A DNA stretch of 64,000 nucleotides from Eupeodes corollae (Eukaryota; Arthropoda; Insecta; Diptera; Syrphidae), in the NCBI RefSeq assembly GCF_945859685.1, contig NC_079147.1:266404572-266468571 (forward strand). Direction: 5' to 3'. The notes under the pieces were generated by a model. The model was given only the letters and a program-made list of their open reading frames with translations, was not told where the DNA came from and did not search any database. Positions within the stretch are counted from its first letter, which is position 1, and each line of letters opens with the position of its first letter. A program made the position numbers and the translations under genes. Shown in pieces: positions 49,950 to 61,711 of this stretch.

Positions 49950-50080
49950 ATATTATAGTATTTCTGATAAGCCCACAACGGGTAATAACTAATGTTGAAA
50001 ATGTCATCGAAGATTTTACCTCAAGATTAGACTAGGTCCGAGCAAGCCTTGGCGGTCATATGTCAGAAATTATATTTAAA
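49950..50080 (+). mobile_element. Mariner-like transposase C-terminal fragment
   Basis: Plus strand: SDKPTTGNN (about 49958-49985), then VENVIEDFTSRLD and RASLGGHMSEIIFKC followed by a stop (about 49993-50080). The GGHM.EIIF ending is the usual end of insect mariner transposases. It overlaps in content with the end of the fragment at 46861-47410 (VIEDF in both), so it is a second copy and not the missing end of that one. Confidence 0.75.
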
Positions 50081-51363
50081 TGCTAAAACATTGCCTTAAA
50101 ATAACAACCTTATATCCTTAAAATTAAGTTTCGTCGATCAAAACAGGATTAAGTCTGTCGTCAGTCAACAATATCCGCAATAAAAAATTCCAAATTCTTG
50201 ATTTAATTTGAAAAGGAGAAAATTGTGATAAAGCATCTTCATATAAGACGCCCAGAAAGCCCTCATTCAAAATTAACTTATTAAAAATCCGTAGTAGGTA
50301 CATAGGTACTTTCTTCGATCATGATCATAACTCTTTCACAATTCTCAATTTTTGTATAGTCTCTTTCATCCATCAAATGTGTTAACTACTTTTATTAGAG
50401 TACCTGCCCATATACCCTCCTATAACTATAGCAAACCTACCAATTTATCTCTAATAATTTTCTCACCCATATAATATTGTTTAAATCTGTTGTTGGATAT
50501 CATATCATAACCTTTTGCCCTCTTCCCAACGTACACTCGAAGACTCTGAATAACCGCAAATTATTTTTATACAAACCTTGCATTTAACCTCTATCTTTGA
50601 AAGCAAACCAAAAAATAAAAAGGAGATCGAAAGTAAAGTAAAAAGTATACAAAATAAAAAAGAAACATTTTGGTCACGATTTAAATTCTATCTCACAGAT
50701 AATACTTTCGAGTGCTTTTGTTGTTGTTGTTTTCCGTTTCTTCAACTGAGCTATCTTTAAACATTGTGTGGTGGTAGGGAAGATATTTCCGCGCTTCTTA
50801 CCTACATTTCTTGTAAATCTCTCTTGCTAAAAGTATCTTTAGGTATGTACGTACCTATATAACCCAGAAGAAGGTGGGGCCCTTCTTTGGAGTTATTTGC
50901 TTTTGTTTCGACATTTTATCGATACACAAAACAAATAATAAAACAAAACAAAAGTGAGGAATTTATCTTCTTTTTTTGTTTTTGTTAAAAATGTACACGC
51001 ATCATCGCATCAATCGAGAAATCAGATTGTCTCAATCTTATAAAAGTCATGATGATGATCGTCATTTGGGTTTCAGGTGTGCCCTCGCCCTCATTCATCA
51101 TCATCTCGTTTATTGTACCAAACGCACGCACGTTCGCACAACTCTTCTTCCATCTGCGCAGCGTTTAATATCGATCAGGTACGCGTTAAGCGGACTTAAT
51201 TCGCAAAACCCATTAATGGCATGCTATGCCATGCCATGGCATATCAGAGGCAGAGGTCTGATGGAGTTGGTTGGGGCACCCCACACGTAAGTGTTATAAG
51301 TAAATGCGATCCAAGTCTGATTCATGGTATCGACTCACTTAGCTTAAGAAGATGAAGAAAAAA
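50081..51363. other. No recognised gene; possible splice donor at 51290
   Basis: From about 51030 to 51290 the sequence is less AT-rich and has a 104-codon plus-strand frame with no recognisable domain. It ends at cacac|gtaagtg, a good donor (last exon base about 51289). A palindromic atgccatggcat lies at about 51231-51242. It could be a host 5' exon, but nothing else supports this. Confidence 0.3.
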
Positions 51364-51638
51364 GGAGAGCATTTTTTAAAGCAGGGATGTTATAGGCGAG
51401 TTCACACAAATATTCGAAAGTCCTTACTGAAATAAAAGGTTGTGACAATTTAATTTCGATATCGAATTTTACACGTATGGTTTCGTTTTGCCACTATTTT
51501 TTGGAAGATTTTTGAATTCAAACTTAAGGACTTGCTGACAGTTTTTAGTCGATTCCTCAACTCTGACGTAAAAAGTATTTTGTTTTTGTTAAAACTCAAT
51601 GTCAAATAATTGTTTGCAATATAACATCCCTGCTCTCC
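51364..51638. mobile_element. 275-bp element with terminal inverted repeats (MITE-like)
   Basis: The right end tataacatccctgctctcc (51620-51638) is the inverse of the left end, ggagagca followed by gggatgttata (51364-51393), with 12 extra bases (ttttttaaagca) in the left copy. Inside, aagtccttac near the left end pairs with a taaggactt stretch near the right end as a subterminal inverted repeat. It encodes nothing. This is the structure of a non-autonomous cut-and-paste element. Its superfamily is unknown because a target-site duplication could not be read with certainty. Confidence 0.65.
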
Positions 51639-53685
51639 AAGCTATAAGACAACGCATGTATCTGGAGGACCGATTGAGCTACTGCATGCTCAAACTCAAG
51701 TCTTTACCATTTTTTGTGTCTGTTTTCATAGCTTAACTAATGTCTCCTTAGATTGGAAGCGTTAAAGTGAAAATATTTTACAAGGAACACTATTTTGTGC
51801 TGTCGAAAAGGATTGCACCCAAACCAACTGGATAGACCCAACCAGTCACAATAAACCAACAACCAGGCTTAAAGCTGCTATAGCCTATATAGTGTAAATA
51901 CCTAACCAGTTCCATCGCTGCTAATACGAGGTATGGTATAAAGTAGTAGATATAGGGAAGAATGGTAATGGTGGTGATTGCACTTTAAGTGAGACCAGCC
52001 GTGGGAATTGGATCATTAGAATTGCCTGGTGATAATGTTAACGTCAAGATATCTCTTAACCCCCATGAGTTCAGATATACAGAGCAAAGTCGAAGTTGCA
52101 GTCGTCCAAGTCGAAGTCTAAGTAGTATACTGTTGGAGAAGCAACAGAAACATCCAATGTCTATAGAGAAGAGGTTATGTGTGGTGTGTGGCAGCATCAG
52201 TGAACAGTGGCTGGGCTAACATGAACAAAATGGACAGCAGCTCCTGATGGCGGCTGCTGTAGTCTGATAGTCTTCTATAGAGGCATAGTAGTCTTCGAGA
52301 GTCTTATAGAGGAGGCTTCGCACTAATAGTTAGATACAGATACACTTTGGGGGCCAAAGAAATGATCGCTTTTTATTTTATTTTTTAACTTTTGTGTGTT
52401 GGCACTTAAGATATGTGATCGTGTTTTAGTGTGGTAAATTGTCATGGTCTTTTCATTTAAGAAATTATACAAAGCGAGAGTGCTTAAGGCTGTGATGGTT
52501 TACATTCATAGGTACCACATCGTGCGTTTGCTACTTAAGGTAGATTTATTTATTTTATTTTCTCTCCTTTCTTTTTTTTCTCTTTATTTTGCTTGGATTT
52601 TTCTTTATTATTTTTCTTACTTTTCGATTAACGATTTGTCAAGTCTTTGCACATTAAAAAACACATATGTTTGATTTACATTTGCTAGAAAGGATATACA
52701 TAGATATTCATGGTGGCATTTAATGCAGATTAGTAGTCTTACAGAGGAATTCAACATTGGTGACCTATAATTGAGTAACGTTTCATAGCAAAATAGAACT
52801 TATTGATAGTCTAAAGGAAAAATAATTCTTAAAAGAGGTCATATAAAATATTAAAATTTAAAATGTTACTAAGTTGAAGCAATATGGATATATATATATG
52901 GAATATGTGGAACTATTAAAGACGCTTTAAGATAGACAAACATATATCTCAAATTATATAAAATATTTTGAATTGATGTATGTATGTTCTGTTTTTACCG
53001 GAATATATTATGACTTAACTCATTAACACCATAACGAAACTAACGTCTTAACATCATATCCAAACTCATCGAAAGATTTGCAGATAGGGCTTCCAGAAAT
53101 ATTGAAATTATTTTTGGTATTTTATTAAGAGTAATTAACTCAAATACGGCCTTCAATTATTTATTGAATTTGATCCGGCTCGAAGGACCAAGTGTTTTCT
53201 TTTCTTGTAATTTGTTTATATTAAACTTGAATCTCAATTGCATTGATTGTTTGAAAAAATGAATGGAGGATTATGTCAAATGTCTGAGGTGCAAAAAAGA
53301 ATATTTTGTGTATTTCCTTAAACTGTTAATACATCAATTTCCTCCACAATTTTAAATATTTTTTTAATATATCTTTAAATATTTTGGCATAACATCCCTT
53401 TAATCTCAAAAGTTCTACACAAAAACAGATTACATAGGCCTACGCTTAAGATATTAAATACCCACAATCAAGAAAATCTAAATCTAAAACTTGAAAGCAG
53501 AAAAACTGTCAAAATACATTTCTTACAGGTTTTAAGTTGTAATTCATATTAGTTTTTATTTTGTATAAACAAAACTAACAAATAGATTGTATTAAAATCA
53601 TTACAAAACATTTTTAACAACATTTTCTGTAAAATGGTAATTCAAAGGCAGAAAACTTGTTTTCCAGAGTCATGTCATGTTGCAG
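51639..53685. other. No recognised gene
   Basis: 51985-52330 is of mixed composition with open frames on both strands (76 and 70 codons), matching no known domain and none of the window's repeats. The rest is AT-rich. A short LINE-like stretch (LNLKLESRKTVK near 53480) is too small to call. Confidence 0.35.
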
Positions 53686-53689
53686 TCTT

Positions 53690-53777
53690 GTTTTTTAGAG
53701 TTTTCGACAAATGTCAACGTTTTCATTTGACAAATCGGATCGATTGCAAATTACAATAACTTCTTACAGGAAGTTAA
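53690..53777 (-). repeat. Array-bearing repeat family, copy 5 (5' end only, inverted)
   Basis: On the minus strand, ttaacttcctgtaagaagtt (from 53777), then ttattgtaa, gatccgatttgtcaaatg and gacatttgtcga match the first 90 bp of copies 1 and 2. The break-off makes this a terminal scrap. It confirms ttaa as the shared left boundary in a different flank. Confidence 0.72.
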
Positions 53778-53840
53778 CTGAATTTATTGTTTATAATATT
53801 TTAAATCGCTTTATTTATCCTTTTACCTTCAAATCAAATC

Positions 53841-54152
53841 AAATGGGGTGGCGCAACAGTCCGTTGTGAACCAGGGCCTAGTGGCTTACAACTCTCAACC
53901 ATTCCTGTGTGCGAGTACTGTTGTCAGGAATGGAAGGGACCTACAATTTTAGGCCGAATCCGAACGGCTAGTTTGAGAAAGCACTTTTTCATGACAAGAA
54001 TTACTCTTGAAGGATTTGTCAATTCCTCGCAAGAGGCAGTACCCGCGAAAATTATTTTTTTTTTTTCTAAATTAAGGTGGCACAGGCAGGGATTGAACCC
54101 AAGACCCCTTGCATGACAGTCTAACGCACTAACCATCAAGCCACAGGTACTA
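53841..54152 (-). mobile_element. SINE copy 8, full length
   Basis: Minus-oriented: ggggtggcgcaacagtccgt near the tail (53854), caaccattcctgtgtgcgag, aatccgaacggctagtttga, gacaagaattactcttgaag and cctcgcaagaggcagtaccc in the body. The tRNA-like head (gggattgaacccaag, gcatgacagtctaacgcact, aaccatcaagccac) is at 54078-54152. The least diverged full copy in the window, with an unoccupied head. Confidence 0.9.
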
Positions 54153-54644
54153 CTAACCTTTAACCTTAGAGAAACGAAAACTTATTTGAAAGTCGGGTTC
54201 TAAATTTCCTAATTATCTACTTTGGACTATTTTTTTTTTAATTTTTCGTATTTTGAAGTTTGTTGTGTTCGCAGACGATGAACTTCATACATTTTCCTAA
54301 CATCAATTTTTTAATTGTCTTCAGTTATGTTAGCAACCTTAAAAATAAAATTTGGTAGGCTAATTTAAAAAAAATTAAGTACCTTTAGTTTGCTAAAATT
54401 ACCATTTGGAACAAATTTAGTTTAAAAAAAGATATTTGGGACCAACACTTTTGTGATTTGTTTTCAAATTATTTTGCTTCTTTAAATTTAGACCTCGTAA
54501 ATTCTTTGCCTCTAAATTTCGAAACAACTTACGGAACAATTACTAAAACGTGCGATTTTGTCTTTTATATAAGATAATTGATGAATTTTTGAAAATTAAA
54601 AGATAACTTTCTTCATGTCGGATTTTCACGACTGCAAAAATGTT
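54153..54644. other. AT-rich DNA without recognisable gene
   Basis: Nothing recognised on either strand. Confidence 0.45.
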
Positions 54645-55870
54645 TATTTTATTTTATTTATTTATTCAATTAACTTACAAACTAAATTTTATACATTACT
54701 TTTTTAAGGCATCAGGGTAACCGTACAATGCGATGCCGTTTTAATTTACTAAGGCTTAAGGAGAAAATTATTCACTTTTTTGAAGTTGCTCATTATTTAG
54801 CATTGAAAAGATAACAGTTATATCAACTAAACTAATTAAATTCCATCAAACTTCTGGTGGGCGGATATGGAAGCTTTTATTTCACAGATTGTGTTGACAT
54901 TTGATGGATCTAAGATTTTTGCCAGAGTCTCAACTATGTCGTCTGTTTCAGTATCTAAAAAAATATGACAGATTGTAAGAGGTGTTTCACAATTTGAGCA
55001 TTCTTCTGGAGTTTCACGAGTGTAGAAGTGTTTGCTTGTAAATACTGTTTTTCCTATTCTTATTCTTAATACTTTTATATACGCGTGTGTTGCAGGGTTG
55101 ATGTTTTCGAAGAAAGGTTTGAGCGCTTCGCCACTTTTCTCAAAGCTCTATCTTTTGAAAATGGGTGAAAGTGTTATAGTACAAGCAGTTTCTTAAGATT
55201 TGGAGAGATGGAAATTTGTAATTAACACTGCTTAGGCCCTTGAGTATACCAGGATTATCGGCGAGGATTAAGAAACTTTCAGAATATAGTTACTCGTATG
55301 CTGCATAGATAGCTTTGTAAATTGCAACTAGCTCGGCTGTGTTACTGCTTTCATATTCTGGAAGTTGAGCCTGGAGAAGAGTGGAGAATCGGTCATTTTG
55401 TTGGAACTCTAAAATAGCATAGGAGCTCCAATGATTTTCTTTTTGTGGACCATCGGTGTAAAACATTCTGTCTGCTCCTATGATTGTGATAAGTTTTTCA
55501 TGTAGCATTTTGTATATAGCGTTCGGACGTCTTTGCTTTTTTGTGGTTAGCAAGACTAATGTTTTTTGTAGACAGTTTCGTTTCCATGGTGAAGCGTTGT
55601 GAGACACTGTTATCACATCCTGTTCTAGAGCGATTCGGGGGAAAACAGATAAAGTGACCATGTTAGTTAAAGCAGATACTGAGTATCTTTTCCTGTTTGT
55701 GTTTGAAAAAATAGCTTTTTCAACAATTTCGAACAATGGGTTTGTTGGACTAACTATGGCTTTGCTTAAAAGATTGTTTAAGCGAGATGTTAAAAGAGTA
55801 CACAACCTCCTCCAACTCTTAGTGCTTCGACTTTTGACGATCTAAGGGCACCCGTTGCCATTCGTTTATA
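54645..55870 (-). mobile_element. I-type LINE 3' half: RNase H and C-terminus
   Basis: Minus strand: SSKVEALRVGG (about 55850), then a 171-codon open frame (55805-55290) including CLQKTLVLLTTKKQRRPN, ADRMFYTDGPQKENHWSSYA (first RNase H Asp in YTDG) and SNTAELVAIYKAIYAAYE (the Glu). The line continues with DSFLILADNPGILKGLSS near 55280 (second Asp) and CSNCETPLTICHIFL (about 55005-54960), a C-terminal Cys/His motif, then ASISAHQKFDG near 54860. The 3' UTR ends in a (taaa)n tail at about 54648-54668. It once helped to make the element's second DNA strand. Stops and frameshifts after the RNase H core indicate that it is dead. RT absent. Confidence 0.87.
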
Positions 55871-56315
55871 GCTGCGTACAAAAATGTTATTTCTTTTACT
55901 TATGTTAACCGTTTACTTTATTTATTTTAAAAGAGTTTTATTTAGTAAAATATTAGATTTTGTAAGACAAAGTAAGGAAAAATCTAAATTCTGAAAAGTA
56001 ATATTATTCTATGAATAAATTTGAAATTAAGAAGTAGTCATTTAATAAGAATCAATAGATTCAATTAAAACCAATAGCTCAACAATTGAAACAGCCTATT
56101 GTAAATGAATTAAAAATTTAGTAGTTAGCAAGTTGCTAAATATCTAATTAACTAGTGAATACAAAATGTTAAACCTTTCTTTTCATTTTGCTAACCAGCC
56201 AATAAGTAGCCAAGTCTTCCTTATTAAAAGAAAGGGCATCCGAACATGTCTAAGAAGTGACAGTTTGTAAAACTAAACAAAGCAAAAACACTTAAATGGA
56301 CCTATTAATTTGAAT
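55871..56315. other. AT-rich DNA without recognisable gene
   Basis: Nothing recognised on either strand. Confidence 0.45.
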
Positions 56316-56543
56316 ACCCGTGTCATGATGGTTAGTGCGTTGGACTGTCATGCAAGGGGTCTTGGGTTAAATCCAACGGGTACTGCCTCTTGCGACGAAT
56401 TGACAAATCCTTCAAGAGTAAATCTTGTCATGAAAAAGTGCTTTCTCAAATTAGCCGTTCGGATTCGGCCTAAAATTGTAGGTCCCTTCCATTCCTGACA
56501 ACAGTACTCGCACACAGGAATGGTTGAGAGTTGTAAGTCACTA
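56316..56543 (+). mobile_element. SINE copy 9, intact head, missing 3' end
   Basis: Plus-oriented: cccgtgtcatgatggttagt (A-box region) and gcgttggactgtcatg, then ggtcttgggttaaatccaac (diverged B-box). The body runs from acgggtactgcctcttgcga to gagagttgtaagtcac and stops before the ctaggccc end seen in copy 1. The head site used by the nested LINEs is intact and empty here. Confidence 0.87.
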
Positions 56544-58641
56544 ATATGTAATTGGAATTCCCAACTCTTGACAGGAATATTTCATGCACTTGTCTTATAA
56601 GAATAGTTGTACAGATGTCTTTATGGATTTAGAAAATTTCTAAAAGTTAAGGTAGCCATTTCCTGATTTTAACTTTTGAAATAGTGATATGTTAAAATCG
56701 TTTAAAGTTAGCTAAATTAACTTCTAAGCTTAGTAGATTTAAAGAGAATCGCAATTTTCACCTGTTTAATAAGAAATTAATACCGATCAATAAGTAATTT
56801 GATCTTGAGAAGTTTTGAAAACTCATTGTGAACATATTTGTTTTTATTTAAATTAAGGACATTCTTTAAATATCCTAGCCATACAAAAATACGACAGGAA
56901 AATTGTTCCTTTATCTGATAAATTACGTGAATTATATTAATACTCTACAATAATGCGAGTTGATGATTTCCCATATTGAATTCACCTTTAAAAAATAAAC
57001 AACATCAACAAAAAAAAAAACATTAACATACTCTACTAACTTCTTGTGGCCATGACCTTCAAAAGTATATTTAAACCAATTTTCCGCTTCTTTTTTCTTA
57101 TAAGAGTTTCCTTTTGCACGCATTTTCGTTTCTTTTCTGATTGTTGTTATTATTTTTATTATTAATACAATTATTATTATTGTAACGAACTATATTTGTG
57201 TGTATGTACATATGAATTCGTTATGGATATTTAAAGAAAGCTTATACGGTTGTCGATGGTGTAGTGTTGGTCAAAACTCGTGTGTTGTTGAAAAAATGTA
57301 CCTTCCATCACACACACTTTATACCAACCGCAACGAATTCAATCGTTTGGAACTTTTTTTTTCAGCCAAAGTCGAAAATGAAAACGAAATTACTTTATTA
57401 TTTGAAATACGAAAAAATAAAAAGCGAAATTATTTGCTCATCAGAGCTACAAGTCGTTTATACCAGGAAAACAAATAATAATATTATATATGGCGAAGAT
57501 CAATGTCAGATATTGTATTTATTTCTTGAAGTTTTTAATTCTGTTAAGAAAAAAAAAGTTATATTAAGAAATCTTCTGCACGCTCTAATGAGCTCCTTTC
57601 GACAATGAAATAATAAAAACACAAGTAGTACAATTTTTAACTGATGTTTAATATAAAATTAAATATAGCATAACAAAAAATGAAAAATATATGTTCTTTT
57701 GGAAGAGGAACACTTTTGATGAAGTTTGTTGTTTTTTATTGTTTATAAAGATGAGGCACCAAGTCAAGGTCATTATTAAGTAGTGTGACCATATTTCTTC
57801 GTACACCAAGGTTAAATGAATTGAAGATATTGTTTACAGATGTCTTAAAGGCATGCATGGTCTGTTTAACATTTTTTTAAATTTAAGTAATTTAACACAT
57901 ATGAACATTTTGGTTAGAAAATTCATGATACTAAAAATTATTAAATTGTAATTTCAAACCCATTTAAATGAATTGCACGAAACTTGTAATACAATCGAAT
58001 AATTCAAAGAAATAATTACATTTATCCAAAAAATGTTTGTTTCCGTAAATTATAATGCTTAATAAAGATGCACGGAGATGGCCACCATATTTTTAATGAT
58101 CGAATCAATTAAAAATTCAATAAAATTTGGTTCAAGAGATTAAAATAATCGTTTTTATTTTTTTTCTTTGTTATTATTAATGTTTTTTGTTAGATATTCT
58201 TGGAAGAAAAGACAAATAAGCAACAATATAAATATGGAAGAAGATATAGAGATTAATAATAATTTTTGAAGATCGAAATATTAAATAATAATCACATGAT
58301 ATCTAAACACGGAAGATTTATAGCTTATATGTCCAAAATTAAAATGTTGTATTGTATTTATATTGTTTTTATTCTATTTTTATGTTTTTTGTATTTTTTG
58401 AAGCTTAGTGAATATCCGCGACTTATCTGTTTATTTATTTTTGTATTTTTGTCTTACTTGCACTGAAATAGGTGGTTAGAAATAAGGTGCGGCAAGGTAA
58501 ATAAGTTTTGTTTTTGAATTGGAAAAAAGTAAAATCATCACCAGTTAATTTTCTTTTAAATTATACTTTTTATTTCTTTTCTTTCAAAATATAACATTGT
58601 TTCCAATATTAATCTATTTTCTTTTCCTTTTTTATTTTAAG
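56544..58641. other. No recognised gene
   Basis: AT-rich. Two overlapping plus-strand frames at 57200-57608 (92 and 114 codons) are in low-complexity AT-rich DNA with no recognisable domain and are not called. Confidence 0.4.
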
Positions 58642-58762
58642 ATCCCGAAGAAGGTGAGTTCAAAACCCTTAAAGGCAGCTGGGATACCTACATACATATA
58701 CCTCTCTACACTGAGCAATGCTCTAGAATGTGCGAAATGTTTCAATTGAATTCAGCATCAAT
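58642..58762 (+). CDS. Possible internal coding exon, unknown protein
   Basis: 121 bp standing out from AT-rich flanks. On the left is a pyrimidine-rich acceptor, ctttccttttttattttaag. On the right is caat|gtatgtaag, a good donor; a second possible donor, gtaaga, starts at 58767. The frame that fits reads PEEGEFKTLKGSWDTYIHIP, then LYTEQCSRMCEMFQLNSAS, with normal-looking codons. I do not recognise the protein. Inside it, gaag|gtgagt at 58652 is also a strong donor, so an 11-nt micro-exon or a chance signal is possible. Not repeat-derived as far as can be seen. Splicing is inferred from signals alone. Confidence 0.28.
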
Positions 58763-59361
58763 GTATGTAAGAGAATTTATTATTTTATATATTTTGAATT
58801 TACACCAAACATTGATTTAAGGTTAATTATAATTTTAAAAATTGTTATGAAGGTAGTAAAGGTTTAAATTTTACATTAAGTTAAACAAATTTATTTGAAA
58901 CTTTATAAGAACATAGTTGGTTTCATAAGCATCCTTGAATGGCTTTGAAAGGAAAGGCTTTTGTTGTTATTAAGACTCTCTAAGAATTGTTGTTCCATTT
59001 TTCAACAAGGTATTTAATATTTATATTTACTATGCGCGTACTTTAGCTTTATCAAAACCCTATCAGCTTCTTTTAGTAAAATGTATGAAGAAAATATCTT
59101 CTGAATAAATTTTCACTGTGGAGAATCTTTTCTTGAACTAAGTACTTAGTTTGAGAATTTATAAACGCTGTTAAAAAAAACATACACAAATGTTACATTA
59201 ATACAAAACCAACATTTTTAGATAGATTTTACGTAGGCTACAGTTGCAAAAAACACAATTCTTTTTTCTATAACTTCAATATTGACGATAACTTCAAATT
59301 TCGAAAGTAAAAAGTACACATTAACATCCCCAAAGTCATAACAAATTAAAAAAAAAAACTA
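58763..59361. other. AT-rich DNA without recognisable gene
   Basis: No coding motif. It would be intron if the flanking exon candidate is real. Confidence 0.4.
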
Positions 59362-59614
59362 GATGAAAGAATTGTCCGTTGATAACTAAGGCCAAGTGAG
59401 TTACAGGTCTTTACCATTCCTGTGTGTGAGCAATATTGTCAGGGATGAATAGACCTACAGTTTTAAGCCGATCCCAGGGAATAATTTCAGCAATCACTTT
59501 TCATGACAAGAATTACTTTTAGAGGATTCGTGAGTTTCTGGTAAGAGGCAGTACCCGTGAAATAATTAAGATGGAAAAAGAAAGGGATTGAACTACCGTA
59601 CTACTGGTACTACC
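59362..59614 (-). mobile_element. SINE copy 10, diverged
   Basis: Minus-oriented: attgtccgttgataactaag, ttaccattcctgtgtgtgag, cttttcatgacaagaattac, gtaagaggcagtacccgtga, then a damaged head with agggattgaact. The A-box side of the head is deleted. One of the more diverged copies, hence probably older. Confidence 0.83.
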
Positions 59615-60217
59615 CAAAATCATAAGCTAAACTAAAAAGTCAACAATTTTGTATAAAATGATTATAGGCTGAACACTTGTGGATTTTCTTTATTCCAATC
59701 AAAATCGCCATCTTGGTGTCAACGCTCAAATCACAATTATTGAACTTAATGCCTTGTGATAGTGATCGGCCTTCAATTTTATAATCATTATAATCTTATG
59801 TGGTCGTATGCTCAAGTGTGACTGCAAAAAAAAAGCCGGGCTAGCCCTCTACAAATAGCTAATTGAAATGTAGAATCAAAGTTTATTTGAGCCATCAGTA
59901 TTTTGGTCTCTTTGTTTAATTTCATTTCTTAGAGCCCCTAAAAAACTATGACTTATTTGGTACTGTTTTGTATTATAGATGGTTAATTTTCCGTGACTCC
60001 TAAAAATAAGAGACAACAAAACTCGTTGTTGCCCAATTCTTAAAAGAAGAACAAAAAAAAAGGTTTTAACCTCAACTCTTTTGTTTTGTAAAACTTGCAA
60101 TTTTACAGAAATTGTGTATCAGTGAAATTTGCACAATATCTTAACCTCAATGCCCATCGCAGTTCAATTTTGCAATAGTTTTATGTATCTCTAAAACAAT
60201 TCTAGTTCACCACATAC
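59615..60217. other. No recognised gene
   Basis: AT-rich, with a short open frame on the minus strand (59876-60100) that matches nothing known to me. Confidence 0.4.
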
Positions 60218-60331
60218 AACTACGTAGCGTCGCCGCCGCGCGCCTCCGGCCACTGCCGTTTGCTCGGTCATAGTCTTGACGAACATATCCGCCGTCGTCT
60301 TCTTCGATTACAAATCCCTTAACCTCAGCAA
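60218..60331 (-). CDS. Possible internal coding exon, unknown acidic/basic protein
   Basis: A 114-bp GC-rich island in AT-rich DNA. On the minus strand it is preceded by an acceptor-like tttttattttcaag and followed by a gtatgtgg donor (exon's last base 60218). The open frame reads AEVKGFVIEEDDGGYVRQDY, then DRANGSGRRRAAATLRS. 114 bp is a multiple of three, so the exon would be phase-neutral. It does not resemble any repeat in this window. I cannot name the protein. The plus strand is also open, which weakens the case; it could be a GC-rich regulatory island. Confidence 0.28.
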
Positions 60332-61711
60332 CTTGAAAATAAAAATTCTTACAGCGAAGAAGATTACCAGAAAAGACGAAAAAAAAAAAAAATGAAAATA
60401 TGTAACAACGAAAAAAGGCTACACTACGAGTATAATACCAACACACAGTACTAACCCAGTAAACTTCAAGAACAAACTTGGAAAATAGACGAAATAAAAC
60501 GATTTTGCAGTTTTCCTATTTGAATATTCAAAGCAGGTGGAAATCAGCTCACGATGATCTGAAAGACGACTCGGGCCGTCTAATTGTCTGTCTATTTGTT
60601 TTTTTGTTTTGTTTGTTAGCATTTGCTATTCGTTTTTCCTTCAGAGTTGAATAGCTGTCTGTCGCTTAAGTTAGCTATTTTTGCTTTTTGATTCTTTGGC
60701 CTATACAACATGCAGACACACATGTATTACAACTGTCAGAGTTTGTCTTCTGCTCTGCTCTATTTAGCAGAAAAATTTGCTAACATGGCAATCCTCTAGT
60801 TGTCTAGTTAATGGCACACTGATGAATATGTATTTTAACGTGCGTCCTGTCTGCACTCTGAGTGTGCTGGTGCTACGCTGTGCTAAGTTTAGCTTACCTG
60901 AGCTGAGCTGAGCCAACCTACAGCCAAGCTGTTTAAAACCCATTGACCATTCATGTAAAGTTGCGAGTTTGAGTGTGCGAAGATCGGCGTTAGGCCAGAC
61001 TTAAACGTGATAAATATCGCAATTGCAATAGATGTTGAGTACATAGTTAATTTTATTGTTGTTGTTGTTTTTTTGTTGTCTTTTCAATGCAAAATCGTTG
61101 TTGGTGGTGTGTGATTTTGTTTTTCTGTTTTGTAGTTTGTTAATTGTTTAATTTATATTTATTTTTTTGTTTTGTCTGATTTTTCCTTTTAAACTATACT
61201 GTGCTGTCATTGTGAGACAAATGGCGTTACACGTTGCATTGACAAGGAAAATAACAATATATGGAAGGGGATTGGAGGAGTTAAAAGAAGTAGAAATTAA
61301 AGCTAAAGTTGAGGAAAGAGGAAAGAAATAACAAACAATCAAACGAAGAACAAAAAAAAGGTGATGGACAGAATTGCCAATTGCAATATTGCTATTGAGT
61401 GTCTGTGCTTAACAAGTCAAGTGTATCAATGATGACGACAGACTGACGACAATGAATAAGACAACTTTAAGACGGCAATAGTGACTACAACTGCGACGAC
61501 GACGGCTATAATGACAATGACGACTATGAAAACAACAACGACGACAAATGGCTGCAACATAAAAAATGATAGACAACTAACACAACACGCGAGTTCTTAA
61601 AGAGACATATGTAATTCTGGGTCAGCGTAGTTTTTTTTGTTTTTTTTTAATGAAATTCTTTTAATTTTCTGATTTAAATTTATTTAATGGGAAACTATAC
61701 ATAAAAAAAAT
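60332..61711. other. No recognised gene; triplet-rich and mixed-composition DNA
   Basis: Features seen: gttgttgttgtt near 61058, a gctgagctgagc run near 60901, and many acgacga-type triplets at 61430-61555. The composition is like fly 5' UTR or promoter DNA. No promoter motif or exon could be fixed. Confidence 0.35.

Noticed and set aside
53440..53530. LINE C-terminal scrap (LNLKLESRKTVK)
   Set aside because: Too short and without neighbouring motifs; could be chance.
57200..57608. Two overlapping plus-strand frames of 92 and 114 codons
   Set aside because: Biased to Lys/Asn/Ile from AT-rich DNA, no recognisable domain, mutually overlapping.
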